From positions 248,001-312,000 of the forward strand of contig CANGYF010000003.1 in assembly GCA_947458265.1 (NCBI GenBank): a DNA stretch of 64,000 nt. Reading direction: 5' to 3'. Below are positions 18,855 to 27,492 of this stretch, piece after piece (within the stretch, counting starts at the first letter, position 1; each line of letters begins with the position of its first letter). Both the position numbers and the translations under genes were made by a program. The DNA is from Betaproteobacteria bacterium (GTDB taxonomy: Bacteria > Pseudomonadota > Gammaproteobacteria > Burkholderiales > CAIKXV01). The notes under the pieces are model-generated. The model did not search any database and had not been told where the DNA came from. It was given only the letters and a program-made list of their open reading frames with translations.

Positions 18855-20039
18855 TCAGGCGCCGGGCGATGCCGGCGAGGCGTCGCGATACAGCGCTTCC
18901 AGGGGCACGGCCTCGATTCCGGTGTCCAGTGCAAAGCGGTGGCGGCCTGGATATACGACATACAGCGCGTCGAGTTGCAGCAACTCGGCCGCGGTGCGCA
19001 TCGAGCGTGTGACCTGCGGCGTATGCGAACGCTTGAACTCGACGCCGACGCGGCGCTGGCCGCGCACCAGGAGCAGGTCGAGCTCTGGCCCTTGATGGGC
19101 GGCCCAGAACCACGCCTCGTCCGGCCGGGACAGCCGCAGAACCTGCTCGAGGGCGAATCCTTCCCAACTTGCGCCGCAGCGCGGGTGCGCCATCAACTGC
19201 CCGATGGTGGGGACGTCCATCAATGCGTGCAGCAGTCCCGAGTCGCGGAAGTACACCTTCGGCGCACGTACCTGCCGCTTGCCGAGGTTCTCGTGCCATG
19301 GCTGCAACTGCCTGACCATCATCGTCTGGGTCAGCGTGTCGAGATAGCGGCGCACGGTGGGTTCGGACACGCCGAGCGAACGGGCAGGATCAGCCGCGTT
19401 CCACACCTGTCCGTGCACGTGCGCGAGCATCCGCCAGAAGCGCAGCATCGCCGGTGCGGCCACGTTGATGCCGAACTGCGGCAGGTCGAACTCGACATGG
19501 CTGGTGATCGCTCCGAGTCGCCAGGCGAGGCTGTCGTCATCCGACGCAGCGAGGAACGACCGGGGATAGCCACCGCGCAGCCAGAGCCGATCGGCGCCGC
19601 CGTGGCCGGACACTTCGGCTTCCATCAGGTCGAACCCGCCGACCTCGATGCGCTCGACGCGCCCGAGCAGCGATTCGTCGGCACGCTTCGCGAGTGTCGG
19701 CGACGCACTGCCCAGCAGCAGGAACTGGCCGGGGCGATCGGATCGGTCGATGAGGACCCGGAGCACGGGAAACAGCTCGGGCAAGCGCTGTACCTCGTCG
19801 ATCACGACCAGCCCCTCGGGGCGTGCGAGCGCATCGAATGGCTGGGCCAGGCGCAGCGCATCGCGCGGATCCTCCGCGTCGAAGTACAACGGCGATCCGG
19901 CGGCGACCAGCTGCCGGGCAAGGGTGGTCTTTCCGGACTGCCTGGAGCCTGTCAGGACGACTGCCCTCGATCGGCCGAGCGCTTCGCGGATGCGGGAAAG
20001 CAGCGCCGGGCGTGCGACTGCAGACGGCGGAGTGATCAC
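18855..20039 (-). CDS. AAA ATPase with DUF4143 domain
   Basis: Orphan P-loop ATPase of the DUF4143 group; function is poorly known, and many are accessory genes. The 394-residue product has Walker A GSRQSGKTT (about residues 31-39), Walker B LVVIDEVQRLPEL (about 77-89), a sensor-like LLLGSASPTL, a winged-helix-like middle with SEPTVRRYLDTL, and a C-terminal restriction-endonuclease-like part (GASWEGFALEQVL, ELDLLLVRG, VEFKRS), in which a Glu, an Asp and a Lys fit a degraded nuclease core. The start is a GTG at 20039. The 45-bp inverted repeat begins three bases upstream, so the promoter or leader region is probably structured. Its arrival may have truncated the neighbouring PIN toxin. Confidence 0.85.
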   Translation of the reverse strand: MITPPSAVARPALLSRIREALGRSRAVVLTGSRQSGKTTLARQLVAAGSPLYFDAEDPRDALRLAQPFDALARPEGLVVIDEVQRLPELFPVLRVLIDRSDRPGQFLLLGSASPTLAKRADESLLGRVERIEVGGFDLMEAEVSGHGGADRLWLRGGYPRSFLAASDDDSLAWRLGAITSHVEFDLPQFGINVAAPAMLRFWRMLAHVHGQVWNAADPARSLGVSEPTVRRYLDTLTQTMMVRQLQPWHENLGKRQVRAPKVYFRDSGLLHALMDVPTIGQLMAHPRCGASWEGFALEQVLRLSRPDEAWFWAAHQGPELDLLLVRGQRRVGVEFKRSHTPQVTRSMRTAAELLQLDALYVVYPGRHRFALDTGIEAVPLEALYRDASPASPGA

Positions 20040-20041
20040 GG

Positions 20042-20086
20042 AAAGTCATGAAAATCGAACATGGCATGTTGGATTTTCATGACTTT
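20042..20086. repeat. 45-bp near-perfect inverted repeat
   Basis: Two 22-base arms (20042-20063 and 20065-20086) are complementary except at one position (20057 against 20071) around a single central base at 20064. The arms are AT-rich compared with the surroundings. The element starts three bases upstream of the GTG of the AAA/DUF4143 ATPase and covers the last codons of the truncated PIN gene. It could be an operator, an RNA hairpin over the ribosome-binding region, or the scar or end of a mobile unit. Confidence 0.8.
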
Positions 20087-20174
20087 TGACGGCTGCCGCA
20101 AGTCCGGCGGCCTTGAATGCACTCGTGTCGCGCGTCATCGCCTCCGAGACCACGTTGGTGTCGAGCAGAATCAT
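20046..20174 (-). pseudogene. Truncated PIN/VapC-type toxin gene
   Basis: The frame starts at an ATG overlapping the antitoxin stop by four bases and reads MILLDTNVVSEAM, the exact beginning of FitB/VapC toxins including the first catalytic Asp. It then diverges into unrelated sequence and stops after 42 codons instead of about 135-140. The remaining three acidic residues of the PIN active site are absent. The break point is near 20136, and the end lies inside the inverted repeat next to the ATPase gene. This is a remnant with no expected nuclease activity. Confidence 0.8.
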
Positions 20175-20425
20175 TCGAAATTCATCGGCTCGGCGGGACG
20201 CGTGTCACGGACCTGCTCAAGGGCCTTGACATCGGATCTGGTGACACCGTGCTTCTGTCCAATCTCAGCCAGGGCGGTGCCCAGCCGCAGCCTGCCCGCC
20301 GGCCGCACAGCGGCCTCGAGGATGGCGCGCATTTCCGCTTCCGCGCTGCGGTTGTGCTGGGCGGCGCGGACCTTCAGGGCGCGATGCGCCTCCTCGGAGA
20401 GGTTGCGGATCGTGACAGTGGCCAT
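20171..20425 (-). CDS. FitA-like ribbon-helix-helix antitoxin
   Basis: The 84-residue product begins MATVTIRNLSEEAHRALKVRA, the ribbon-helix-helix DNA-binding signature of FitA/StbC antitoxins, followed by NRSAEAEMRAILE and a C-terminal toxin-binding tail. I chose the ATG at 20425 because AGAGGA lies eight bases upstream; an earlier in-frame start adds an unrelated leader. The cognate toxin gene directly downstream is truncated, so this is an orphan antitoxin that may persist as a repressor or because related toxins exist elsewhere in the genome. Confidence 0.88.
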   Translation of the reverse strand: MATVTIRNLSEEAHRALKVRAAQHNRSAEAEMRAILEAAVRPAGRLRLGTALAEIGQKHGVTRSDVKALEQVRDTRPAEPMNFE

Positions 20426-20692
20426 GATGGCGTCCTCTTTGCAGTGCCTGCGTTGCAATCACAATATGCAAAGTGATGGCACGTTGCAAGAGTGCCGCAT
20501 CTACCCCGTTCGACCTTGGCGTGGAGTTCACAGACGCTGCTGCATCGCGCACCCGCGGCCAGAGGGTGACGGGCAGTTCGACTGGGGAGGACATCCGGGT
20601 CCATGGTTCTGCCATTGCGGATCGTGCTGATGGCGACCTGCGTGGTCTCCCTCAGCGTAGCCTCGTCGGCGGCCATGTGAGCCCCCGAATTG
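20426..20692. other. Intergenic stretch with no recognisable gene
   Basis: Together with the remnant that follows, this is the longest gene-poor interval in the window (20426 to 21014). Open frames exist on both strands but their translations have irregular composition and no motif I recognise, and G/C third-position bias is weaker than in neighbouring genes. It probably consists of decayed accessory sequence plus the antitoxin promoter near 20440-20470, where an AT-rich patch occurs. Confidence 0.4.
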
Positions 20693-20792
20693 AGTGCCCG
20701 ACAATCGCGTGGACGACATCGGCTCGAGTTCTTTGCAGGCGTTGCCCTCTTCATCGATGGAGCGATACAAAACTCAAGGCTCTGAATTGCCG

Positions 20793-20918
20793 AATTGCGG
20801 CGACGTAACCGTCGCTGCGCTGCCGGTGCCTGGAAGCGTTGCGCTACTGGCGGGAGGCCTGGCGTTGCTGGGCGTGGTGACGCGGCGACGTAGTCGCTTG
20901 GGGGCTTCGGAGGCTTAG
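20793..20918 (+). pseudogene. C-terminal fragment of a PEP-CTERM exosortase substrate
   Basis: The frame ends with LPVPGSVALLAGGLALLGVV followed by an Arg-rich tail (TRRRSR), which is the tripartite PEP-CTERM sorting signal: VPxP-like motif, hydrophobic helix and basic cluster. Upstream, the same frame has no signal peptide or sensible extracellular domain within about 100 bases, so only the anchor survives. Such proteins are exported and processed by an exosortase. A complete relative of the VPLPA subtype lies at 29162. Confidence 0.65.
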
Positions 20919-20932
20919 TACCTTTTTGGGGT

Positions 20933-20954
20933 GCAGGGGGCGGTCGCCCCCTGC
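20933..20954. terminator. Hairpin downstream of the PEP-CTERM remnant
   Basis: A 22-base palindromic block (10-bp arms 20933-20942 and 20945-20954) lies between the remnant and the convergent acyl-CoA synthetase gene, whose stop is at 21015. It has no T-run, so it is a candidate bidirectional terminator hairpin only. Confidence 0.4.
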
Positions 20955-21014
20955 CGACGCGGGGAAGTTCAAGCAGGTAGCGTCGATTTGCAGGCGGAAC
21001 GCGGGCGGGATGGC

Positions 21015-22568
21015 TTACCCCACCGTCCCAGCCCCCGCCAACTCCGCCATCGCCATCGCCGTCACCACCTTCCGGTCGATCTTGTTCGTGCCCGCCAGCG
21101 GGAACGCCTCGACGATCCACACCCGGCGCGGATGCATGTAGGCCGGCGCATGCTGCAGGCAGTGGCGCTTGAGTTCGTCTTCGGTCGCCGACTGCCCGGA
21201 CTTCAGCACCACGAAGGCGACCGGCTTCATGCCCTTGATCTCGTCCTCGACCGGGATGCAGCAGGCCTGTTCGACCGCGGTGTGGCGCTCAAGCAGCTTC
21301 TCGACCTGCCCGGGGTAGATGTTCTCGCCGCCGCACACGAACATGTCGTCGGCGCGGCCGACGAAGTAGTGGAAGCCGTCGGCATCGCGACGGAAGATGT
21401 CGCCGGTGATGTAGAAGCCGTCGTCGGTGATCGCCTTGCGCGTGGCCTCGGGCAGCCCGTGGTAGCCGTTGAGCATGGCCGGGCTCTTCATCTGCAGCAC
21501 GCCCTCGGCGGCGTCGAGGGCGTCGCCATCCACCAGTCGTAGCTCGACCGCGGGGTGCGGATAGCCGACTGACATCTCCGGCTGCGGCAGTCCCTTCGGA
21601 TGCGGGCCGAACACCACCATCGCCGCTTCGGTGGTGCCGTAGCCGTTCGCCACCACGGCCTGCGGGATCGCTTCATGGATGCGCGTCATCAGCGCCTCGC
21701 TCACCGGTGCCGAGCCCATGCGGATGAACTTCACCGTCGACAGGTCGGTGCGTGCCATCGCATCGCCTTCCTGCAGCATCATCGCCAGCATCGGCGGCAC
21801 CGCAGTGAGCCAGGTGCAGCGGTACTTCTCGATTGCGGCGATGTAGGCCAGGGTGTCGAACTGCGGCAGCAGCACGAGCGTCGCGCCGGCACGCATCGAC
21901 AGCTGGGCCATCGCCAGCCCGTTCATGTGGTAGAGCGGTGCGGCCACCAGCAGGCGGTGCTTCGAGTAGTCCTGGCCTTCGGTGCGCTTTCCTGTGACCC
22001 ACAGGTGGCTGGCATGCGACAGCACCACGCCCTTGGGGCGGCCGGTCGAACCGGAGGTGTAGAGGAAGATCGCCGGTTCGCGCACGCCGTCGACTACGGT
22101 CGGCTCGACGGCGGTGAACGGACCCGGGTCGAGCAGTGCGTCGAATCCATCAGGCCCGGGCGCGCCGAACTCGATCACCGGCAGGCCGGCTGGCACCTGC
22201 GCGCGGCGCGCGGCATCGCAGAACACCAGCTTCGCGCCGCAGTTGGCCGCGATGTAGTCGATGGTCTCCTGCGGGAACTTGTAGTTGACCGGTACGCAGA
22301 CGAAGCCGGCGCGCATCGCGCCGAACGCGGCGGCCATGAACTCGGCCGAGTTGGCAGCGACGATCGCGATGCGGTCGCCGCGTTCCAGCCCGAGCGAGGG
22401 CGCGCGCTTGAGCAGGCCGCGCGCGACGCTGTCGAAGTAAGCGTCAAGGCGGGCGTAACTCCATTCGCGCACCGGCGTGGTGGCGGGTTCGATCAGTGCG
22501 ATGCGCGCGTCGCCGGCGGCGACCAGCGCGGGGTCGATCAGCGCGCCGAGGTTGTACGGGTGTTGCAT
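21015..22568 (-). CDS. AMP-forming acyl-CoA synthetase
   Basis: ANL-superfamily ligase that activates a carboxylic acid with ATP and CoA. The 517-residue product shows the P-loop YTSGSTGRPKGVVLSH, the NGYGTTEAAM motif, the YITGDIFRRDADG hinge region, and the C-terminal GTNKIDRKV motif with the catalytic Lys that is acetylated in regulated members. The substrate class (fatty, aryl or short chain) cannot be assigned by eye. It is followed on the minus strand 28 bases upstream by a VOC-family gene (start 23439), so the two are probably co-transcribed with the VOC gene first. Confidence 0.92.
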   Translation of the reverse strand: MQHPYNLGALIDPALVAAGDARIALIEPATTPVREWSYARLDAYFDSVARGLLKRAPSLGLERGDRIAIVAANSAEFMAAAFGAMRAGFVCVPVNYKFPQETIDYIAANCGAKLVFCDAARRAQVPAGLPVIEFGAPGPDGFDALLDPGPFTAVEPTVVDGVREPAIFLYTSGSTGRPKGVVLSHASHLWVTGKRTEGQDYSKHRLLVAAPLYHMNGLAMAQLSMRAGATLVLLPQFDTLAYIAAIEKYRCTWLTAVPPMLAMMLQEGDAMARTDLSTVKFIRMGSAPVSEALMTRIHEAIPQAVVANGYGTTEAAMVVFGPHPKGLPQPEMSVGYPHPAVELRLVDGDALDAAEGVLQMKSPAMLNGYHGLPEATRKAITDDGFYITGDIFRRDADGFHYFVGRADDMFVCGGENIYPGQVEKLLERHTAVEQACCIPVEDEIKGMKPVAFVVLKSGQSATEDELKRHCLQHAPAYMHPRRVWIVEAFPLAGTNKIDRKVVTAMAMAELAGAGTVG

Positions 22569-22596
22569 GGGGTAACTCCGGCGGTTCGGTGTTGCT

Positions 22597-23439
22597 CTAT
22601 TCGATGAATTCGATCGTGGTGTTGCAGGCGAGGCTGGCCGCGACGATCACGCGCGAGCCCTGGTCATGCACGCCGCGTGCCGGAAGCGCGCGCAGTACGG
22701 TGCGCACCGCGTCCAGGCTGGTGCAGCGCAGTTCGATCGCCGCCATGTACGAAGCGCGCCCTTCGCCGTCGCAGGCCGATTCGCCGAGGCGGTGCTGAAG
22801 CAGGCCGGCGGTGATCAGGTCGACGCGAAGATGGCCGAGCGAGAGTTCGGCGCGCTCCGTTTCCGGCCGCATCGACGATTCGGCGAACAGCGGCGCCAGC
22901 CGGCTCGCCTCGGTGAACGGATCGGGCACCACGACGGTGATGCGGGTGATCTCGCGCGCGCTGTTCGGATGGTTGCGCAGGCCGTCGCGCCAGACCAGCT
23001 CTCGGGTCAGGTGTTCGCAGACGAACAGCCGTCCCCAGTCAACCGTCTCCGGCGGCAGGGCGACCAGCGCGAAGCGCGCATCCTGCACCGTATCGTCGAT
23101 GGCGACCGGTCGCGACAGCGACTTCAGCGGCTGCGGCATGAACTTCGCCTGCGCCAGCGCGGTGTGAGCGCCGGCGGCGCTGTCGGTGGCGAAGGCGATC
23201 GCATTGAGTCCGCGCGGGCTGCCGGCCAGCTCCGGGCGCAGCGCTGCGTTCTCCGGCGGTACGCCGATCAGTTCCAGGTAGTCGGGCCCGAGCATCATCA
23301 GGTGGTTCACCGAGCCGGTGCTGTGGAAGCCGCGCGGGGTGAGCCGGAAGCCCAGCCGGGCAAACTGATCCAGCGCATCGTCGATGCGCCCGGCGGTGTT
23401 GATCACGGCATGGTCGATGCCAAGGCAGTGGGGGATCAT
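22597..23439 (-). CDS. VOC-family protein with Glyoxalase_3-like domain
   Basis: The 280-residue product begins with GIDHAVINTAGRIDDALDQFARLGF, the pattern of the Glyoxalase_3-like vicinal-oxygen-chelate family, in which the early His is a potential metal ligand. DYLELIGVP and a second half starting at ITRITVVVPDP indicate two duplicated beta-alpha-beta-beta-beta modules. The reaction is unknown; family members are often encoded beside CoA ligases. It lies 28 bases upstream of the acyl-CoA synthetase on the same strand. Confidence 0.82.
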   Translation of the reverse strand: MIPHCLGIDHAVINTAGRIDDALDQFARLGFRLTPRGFHSTGSVNHLMMLGPDYLELIGVPPENAALRPELAGSPRGLNAIAFATDSAAGAHTALAQAKFMPQPLKSLSRPVAIDDTVQDARFALVALPPETVDWGRLFVCEHLTRELVWRDGLRNHPNSAREITRITVVVPDPFTEASRLAPLFAESSMRPETERAELSLGHLRVDLITAGLLQHRLGESACDGEGRASYMAAIELRCTSLDAVRTVLRALPARGVHDQGSRVIVAASLACNTTIEFIE

Positions 23440-23529
23440 GCTCGATGGACCCGATGGGCTCGCTCAGGGAAGCCGTGAGTGTAGCGAGAAGGCGGTTGCT
23501 GCAGTGGGGTCGGCGCGGTGTGCGAGGCT

Positions 23530-23811
23530 TCAGGACCCGGGGCCGGGCCCGGAGTGGCCGGGGCCGTGCGCGAGCCAGCCCACGATGAAGCCGAGGATGG
23601 CCATCACCGGTACGCCGATCAGCAGCAGCAGGTTGCGCATCCGTACGTGCGCGAGTTCGCGCCCGTCGGGCAGCACGACCATCCAGCCCTTCGCGTACAG
23701 GTACAGCTCCGCGACCATGTAGGCGATCAGCACCACCAGCGCGGTGGCGATCGCGAACAGCAGCGCCAGCGTGCCGGCGTAGATCGTCCTGCCGAGCCGG
23801 GCGGCGCTCAG
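23530..23811 (-). CDS. Small two-helix membrane protein (possible CTG start)
   Basis: The frame encodes about 93 residues with two clear transmembrane segments (roughly residues 14-34 and 61-79) separated by a short VLPDGRELAHVRMRN loop, and a Gly/Pro/His-rich tail. No ATG or GTG occurs before the first helix. The CTG at 23811 overlaps the TGA of the upstream acyl-CoA synthetase (CTGA, four bases) and would be an unusual coupled start; other candidates lie inside the first helix. No family is recognised. The strongly hydrophobic, coherent translation supports a real protein. Confidence 0.55.
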   Translation of the reverse strand: MSAARLGRTIYAGTLALLFAIATALVVLIAYMVAELYLYAKGWMVVLPDGRELAHVRMRNLLLLIGVPVMAILGFIVGWLAHGPGHSGPGPGS

Positions 23812-25916
23812 CGAAACACCATCACGCAGTCGACCGCCACCGCAGCATCGGTCGACAGCAGCACCGGGTTGAGGTCGAGCTCCTCCAGCCGGTCTCCGGC
23901 AGCGGCGCCGAAGCGCGATACCGCGCACAGCAGCTCGACCAGCGCCGCGCGGTCGACCGGCGGCTTGCCACGCGCCCCGGACAGGATCGCCCGGCCGCGC
24001 AGTTCGTCGAGCATCGCACCGGCCTCGAATGGCGTCACCGGGCAGCGGCGGAACGCGACATCCTTCATCACCTCGACCAGGATGCCGCCCAGGCCGGCCA
24101 TCAGCACCGGGCCGAACGACGGGTCGTTTTTCAGGCCGATCACGAACTCGACATGGCCGCCGGCCATCTTCTGCACCACGACGCCGTCGATGCGGGCCTG
24201 CGGGTCGTAGGCTTTCGCGGCCGCCAGCACCAGGGCTGCGGCGGCGCGTACCGCCTCGGTATCGCCCAGGCCCAGCTTCACGCCGTCGGCCTCGGTCTTG
24301 TGCAGGATGTCGGGCGATTCGATCTTCACCGCCACCGGCCAGCCAAGCGTCGCGGCTGCGCTGGCCGCAGCCGTTGCATCCTGCGCCAGTGCGATCGGTG
24401 CCGACGACACGCCGCAGGCCTCGAGCAGCCGTGTCGCCTCGATCGTGCCGACCACGCCCGGTGCGGGCAGCGACAGTGCCGGCAGCGTCACCGCGGCGCG
24501 CGCCGCGCGATCGGCGAGCCAGGCGCGCCGCGCCTGCGCATAGCCGATCAGCCCGGCCACCGCATCGACTGCCGGCTCGGCCCCGCGCAGCACCGGGATG
24601 CCGGCCTCGCGGCACAGCTTCAGGGCCTGGTCGGACGCAGCCACCCAGCACAGCACGAACGGCTTGTCGGTCTCCGCCTTCACCGTGCAGAACAGGTCGA
24701 CCAGCATCTGCGCATAGGGATCCATCGAAAGGATCCAGACGATGCCCACATGCACCGACGGATCGGCCAGGGTCAGGCGCAGCCCGTTCAGCAGGATCTC
24801 CGGCTCCGCGATGAACTGCGCGGTGACATCGACCGGGTTGGCGCCGGAACCGAACGCGGGCAGCACCTCGCGCAGCTTCGCCTGCGTCTCGTCGGACAGC
24901 GTCGGCAGCGACAGGCCGAGTTCCTCGGCGCGGTCGGCGATCAGTACGCCGGCACCGCCAGACTGGGTGACCAGCCCGATGCCGCTGCCCTCGGGCAGGT
25001 TGCAATGCGCGAGCACGTCGACCATGTCGAGCATGTGCTCTTCGTTTCGTGCGCGGATGATGCCGAACTGCCGGGCCAGCCCGTCGAACACTCGGTCTTC
25101 GCCGGCGAGCGAGCCGGTGTGCGAGGCGGCGGCGCGTGCGCCGGCCTGACTGCGGCCGACCTTGGTCACCACGATCGGTTTGCCGGCTTCCAGTGCACGC
25201 TCGGCCAGCGACAGCAGGCCGCCACCGTCCTTGAAACCCTCGATGTAGCCGCAGCCGACGCGGATGCGCGGGTCGGCCAGCACCTCGTCCATGATCTCGA
25301 CCAGGGTCGCATCGCATTCGTTGCCGGTGTTGACGAAGTAGCCGAGGCCGAGGTGGCGCCGGCGCGCCAGCGTCGCGATCGCCGAGCCGAACGCGCCCGA
25401 CTGCGTGACGAAGCCGACCGGCCCTTCCAACACGTCGCCGCTGCCGTACTGGCTGAAGGTCGCGATCACCTTGTCGAACGAGTTGACCAGGCCCAGGCAG
25501 TTCGGCCCGCACAGTCGCACGTTGCCCTCGCGCGCGACCGCGACCAGTTCGTCCTCGAGCGCATGGCCCTTCTCGCCCATCTCGCCGAAGCCGGAGCTGT
25601 AGATGATCGCGGCTGGCACGCCCTTCTTCCCGAGTGCCCGCACCTGCTCGATCACGAAGCGCGCCGGCACGGTGATGATCGCCATGTCGACCGGTCCGGG
25701 GATGTCGCCGACCGTCGGGTAGCAGCGCAGGTCGCCGCCCGGGTGGGCGATATGGTCGTACTTCGGGTTGACCGGGTAGATGCTTCCGCCATAGCCCTTG
25801 TCGACCAGGAATTTCAGCGTGCGGCCGTTGAGTTTCTGCAGGTCGTTCGATGCACCGAGGATGGCGATCGAGCGCGGGGCGATGAGGGCGCGGATGGCTG
25901 GGTTCATGACCGTCAT
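23808..25916 (-). CDS. ADP-forming acyl-CoA synthetase (acetate-CoA ligase family)
   Basis: NDP-forming acyl-CoA synthetase with fused alpha and beta parts. The 702-residue product has an N-terminal CoA-binding domain (RSIAILGASND, about residues 15-25), a succinyl-CoA-ligase-like region with GFVTQSGAFGSA, the SHTGSLAGED loop whose His is the expected phosphorylated residue (near 263), and a C-terminal ATP-grasp domain (VAVKIESPDILHKTEADGVKLG). It converts an acyl-CoA, ADP and phosphate to acid, CoA and ATP, or the reverse. Two starts are possible, 25916 and 25907. It is divergent from leuC with a 134-bp shared upstream region. Confidence 0.9.
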   Translation of the reverse strand: MTVMNPAIRALIAPRSIAILGASNDLQKLNGRTLKFLVDKGYGGSIYPVNPKYDHIAHPGGDLRCYPTVGDIPGPVDMAIITVPARFVIEQVRALGKKGVPAAIIYSSGFGEMGEKGHALEDELVAVAREGNVRLCGPNCLGLVNSFDKVIATFSQYGSGDVLEGPVGFVTQSGAFGSAIATLARRRHLGLGYFVNTGNECDATLVEIMDEVLADPRIRVGCGYIEGFKDGGGLLSLAERALEAGKPIVVTKVGRSQAGARAAASHTGSLAGEDRVFDGLARQFGIIRARNEEHMLDMVDVLAHCNLPEGSGIGLVTQSGGAGVLIADRAEELGLSLPTLSDETQAKLREVLPAFGSGANPVDVTAQFIAEPEILLNGLRLTLADPSVHVGIVWILSMDPYAQMLVDLFCTVKAETDKPFVLCWVAASDQALKLCREAGIPVLRGAEPAVDAVAGLIGYAQARRAWLADRAARAAVTLPALSLPAPGVVGTIEATRLLEACGVSSAPIALAQDATAAASAAATLGWPVAVKIESPDILHKTEADGVKLGLGDTEAVRAAAALVLAAAKAYDPQARIDGVVVQKMAGGHVEFVIGLKNDPSFGPVLMAGLGGILVEVMKDVAFRRCPVTPFEAGAMLDELRGRAILSGARGKPPVDRAALVELLCAVSRFGAAAGDRLEELDLNPVLLSTDAAVAVDCVMVFR

Positions 25917-26050
25917 TCTAACCGCCGGTTATCCCACCGGCGACCACCCGCGGCCGCGGCCCGGCAGCGTGCCGGCGGGCCGTGTGCACTGCCGCATCCG
26001 CGAATTCGGCGAGAATCGCGGCTTCCTGCCTCCTGACGCGAGCGTCCCCG

Positions 26051-27481
26051 ATGCCAGCCGAACCCGCCTCCAACCAGCCCTCGACGCTGTTCGAGAAGAT
26101 CTGGAATGCGCATGTGATCGAACAGGGCAGCGCCGACGATGCGCTGCTGCATGTCGACCAGAACTTCCTGCACGAGGGCGCATTCCTGGCCTTTGCCGCG
26201 CTGCGCAAGGAAGGGCGCACGGTGCGCCGCCCGAAGCAGCACTTCGCGGTGGCCGACCACTACGTGCCGACGCTGGGGCGCGAAGCCGGCATCGCCGGCA
26301 TCACCGACCCCGAGGTCCGCGGGCTGATCGACCTGCTCGAGCAGAACGCGGCCTGGGGCGGCATCGATTACGCCGGCATCGACGATCCGCGCCAGGGCAT
26401 CGTGCATGTGATCGGGCCCGAACTGGGCCTGACCCATCCCGGCATGGTGATCACCTGCGGCGATTCGCACACTTCGACGCACGGCGCGTTCGGCGCGTTC
26501 GCGTTCGGCATGGGCGCCTCGCAGGTCAAGCAGGTGCTGGCCACGCAGTGCCTGTGGCAGCGCAAGCCGAAGCTGCTGCGCATCACGATCGATGGCACGC
26601 TGGCACCCGGCCTGTCCGGCAAGGACGTGATCCTCGCGGTGATCGCGCAGATCGGCGCGGCCGGTGCCACCGGGCATGTGATCGAGTACGCCGGCAGCAC
26701 CATCCGCTCGATGTCGATGGAGAACCGGCTGACCGTGTGCAACATGTCGATCGAGGCGGGCGCACGCGCCGGCATGATCAGCGCCGACGACACGACGTTC
26801 AACTACCTGCACGGCCGTCCGTTCGCGCCGAAGCATCAGCACTGGGACGCGGCGGTTGCCTACTGGCGCACGCTGAAGACCGACGAGGGCGCGACCTTCG
26901 ACCGCGAGGTGCGGGTCGACGCCGGTGCGCTGGTGCCGATGGTGACCTGGGGCACCAGCCCCGGACAGGGCCTGCCGATCACCGGCCGCGTGCCCGACCC
27001 GGCGGCGCTGTCTGGCGATGCGCGGCGCGCGGTCGAATCCGCGCTGGCCTACATGGGACTGCAGCCCGGGCAGGCGATGGATGGCCTGCCGGTCGACCGC
27101 GTGTTCATCGGCTCGTGCACCAACAGCCGGCTCGACGACATCCGCGCCGCGGCCGCGGTGGTGCGCGGACGCAAGGCGAAGATCCCGGCGTTCGTGTCGC
27201 CCGGGTCGACGCAGATCAAGCGCGAGGCCGAGGCCGAGGGACTCGACCGGGTGTTCATCGAGGCGGGCATCGAATGGCGTGCGTCTGGCTGCTCGATGTG
27301 CGTCGGCACCAACGGCGACCTGCTCAAGCCGGGCGAGCGTTCCGCGTCGACCTCGAACCGCAACTTCGAGGGACGCCAGGGACGCGGCGCGCGTACCCAC
27401 CTGGTGAGCCCCGCGATGGCCGCCGCCGCCGCGGTCACCGGTACCCTGACCGACGTGCGCCGGCTGCTGGCTGCAGGCTGA
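26051..27481 (+). CDS. leuC: 3-isopropylmalate dehydratase, large subunit (LeuC family)
   Basis: Aconitase-superfamily isomerase subunit carrying the [4Fe-4S] cluster. In the 476-residue product the three cluster ligands are Cys356 (GSCTNSR) and Cys414/Cys417 (SGCSMC). GDSHTSTHGAFGAFAFG is the conserved substrate/cluster region. I use the ATG at 26051 (MPAEPAS) because the longer frame upstream has an unrelated leader. It is followed by leuD after 11 bases. No leuB or leuA occurs in the window and a 2-hydroxyacid dehydrogenase follows, so a catabolic methylmalate or citraconate isomerase role is an alternative to leucine synthesis. Confidence 0.92.
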   Translation: MPAEPASNQPSTLFEKIWNAHVIEQGSADDALLHVDQNFLHEGAFLAFAALRKEGRTVRRPKQHFAVADHYVPTLGREAGIAGITDPEVRGLIDLLEQNAAWGGIDYAGIDDPRQGIVHVIGPELGLTHPGMVITCGDSHTSTHGAFGAFAFGMGASQVKQVLATQCLWQRKPKLLRITIDGTLAPGLSGKDVILAVIAQIGAAGATGHVIEYAGSTIRSMSMENRLTVCNMSIEAGARAGMISADDTTFNYLHGRPFAPKHQHWDAAVAYWRTLKTDEGATFDREVRVDAGALVPMVTWGTSPGQGLPITGRVPDPAALSGDARRAVESALAYMGLQPGQAMDGLPVDRVFIGSCTNSRLDDIRAAAAVVRGRKAKIPAFVSPGSTQIKREAEAEGLDRVFIEAGIEWRASGCSMCVGTNGDLLKPGERSASTSNRNFEGRQGRGARTHLVSPAMAAAAAVTGTLTDVRRLLAAG

Positions 27482-27492
27482 GGAGAGACACG

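Noticed and set aside
20374-21120. Minus-strand open frame in the gap upstream of the acyl-CoA synthetase end
   Set aside because: It overlaps the intact antitoxin gene and the synthetase 3' end, has no recognisable motif and mixed composition, so I treat it as non-coding.
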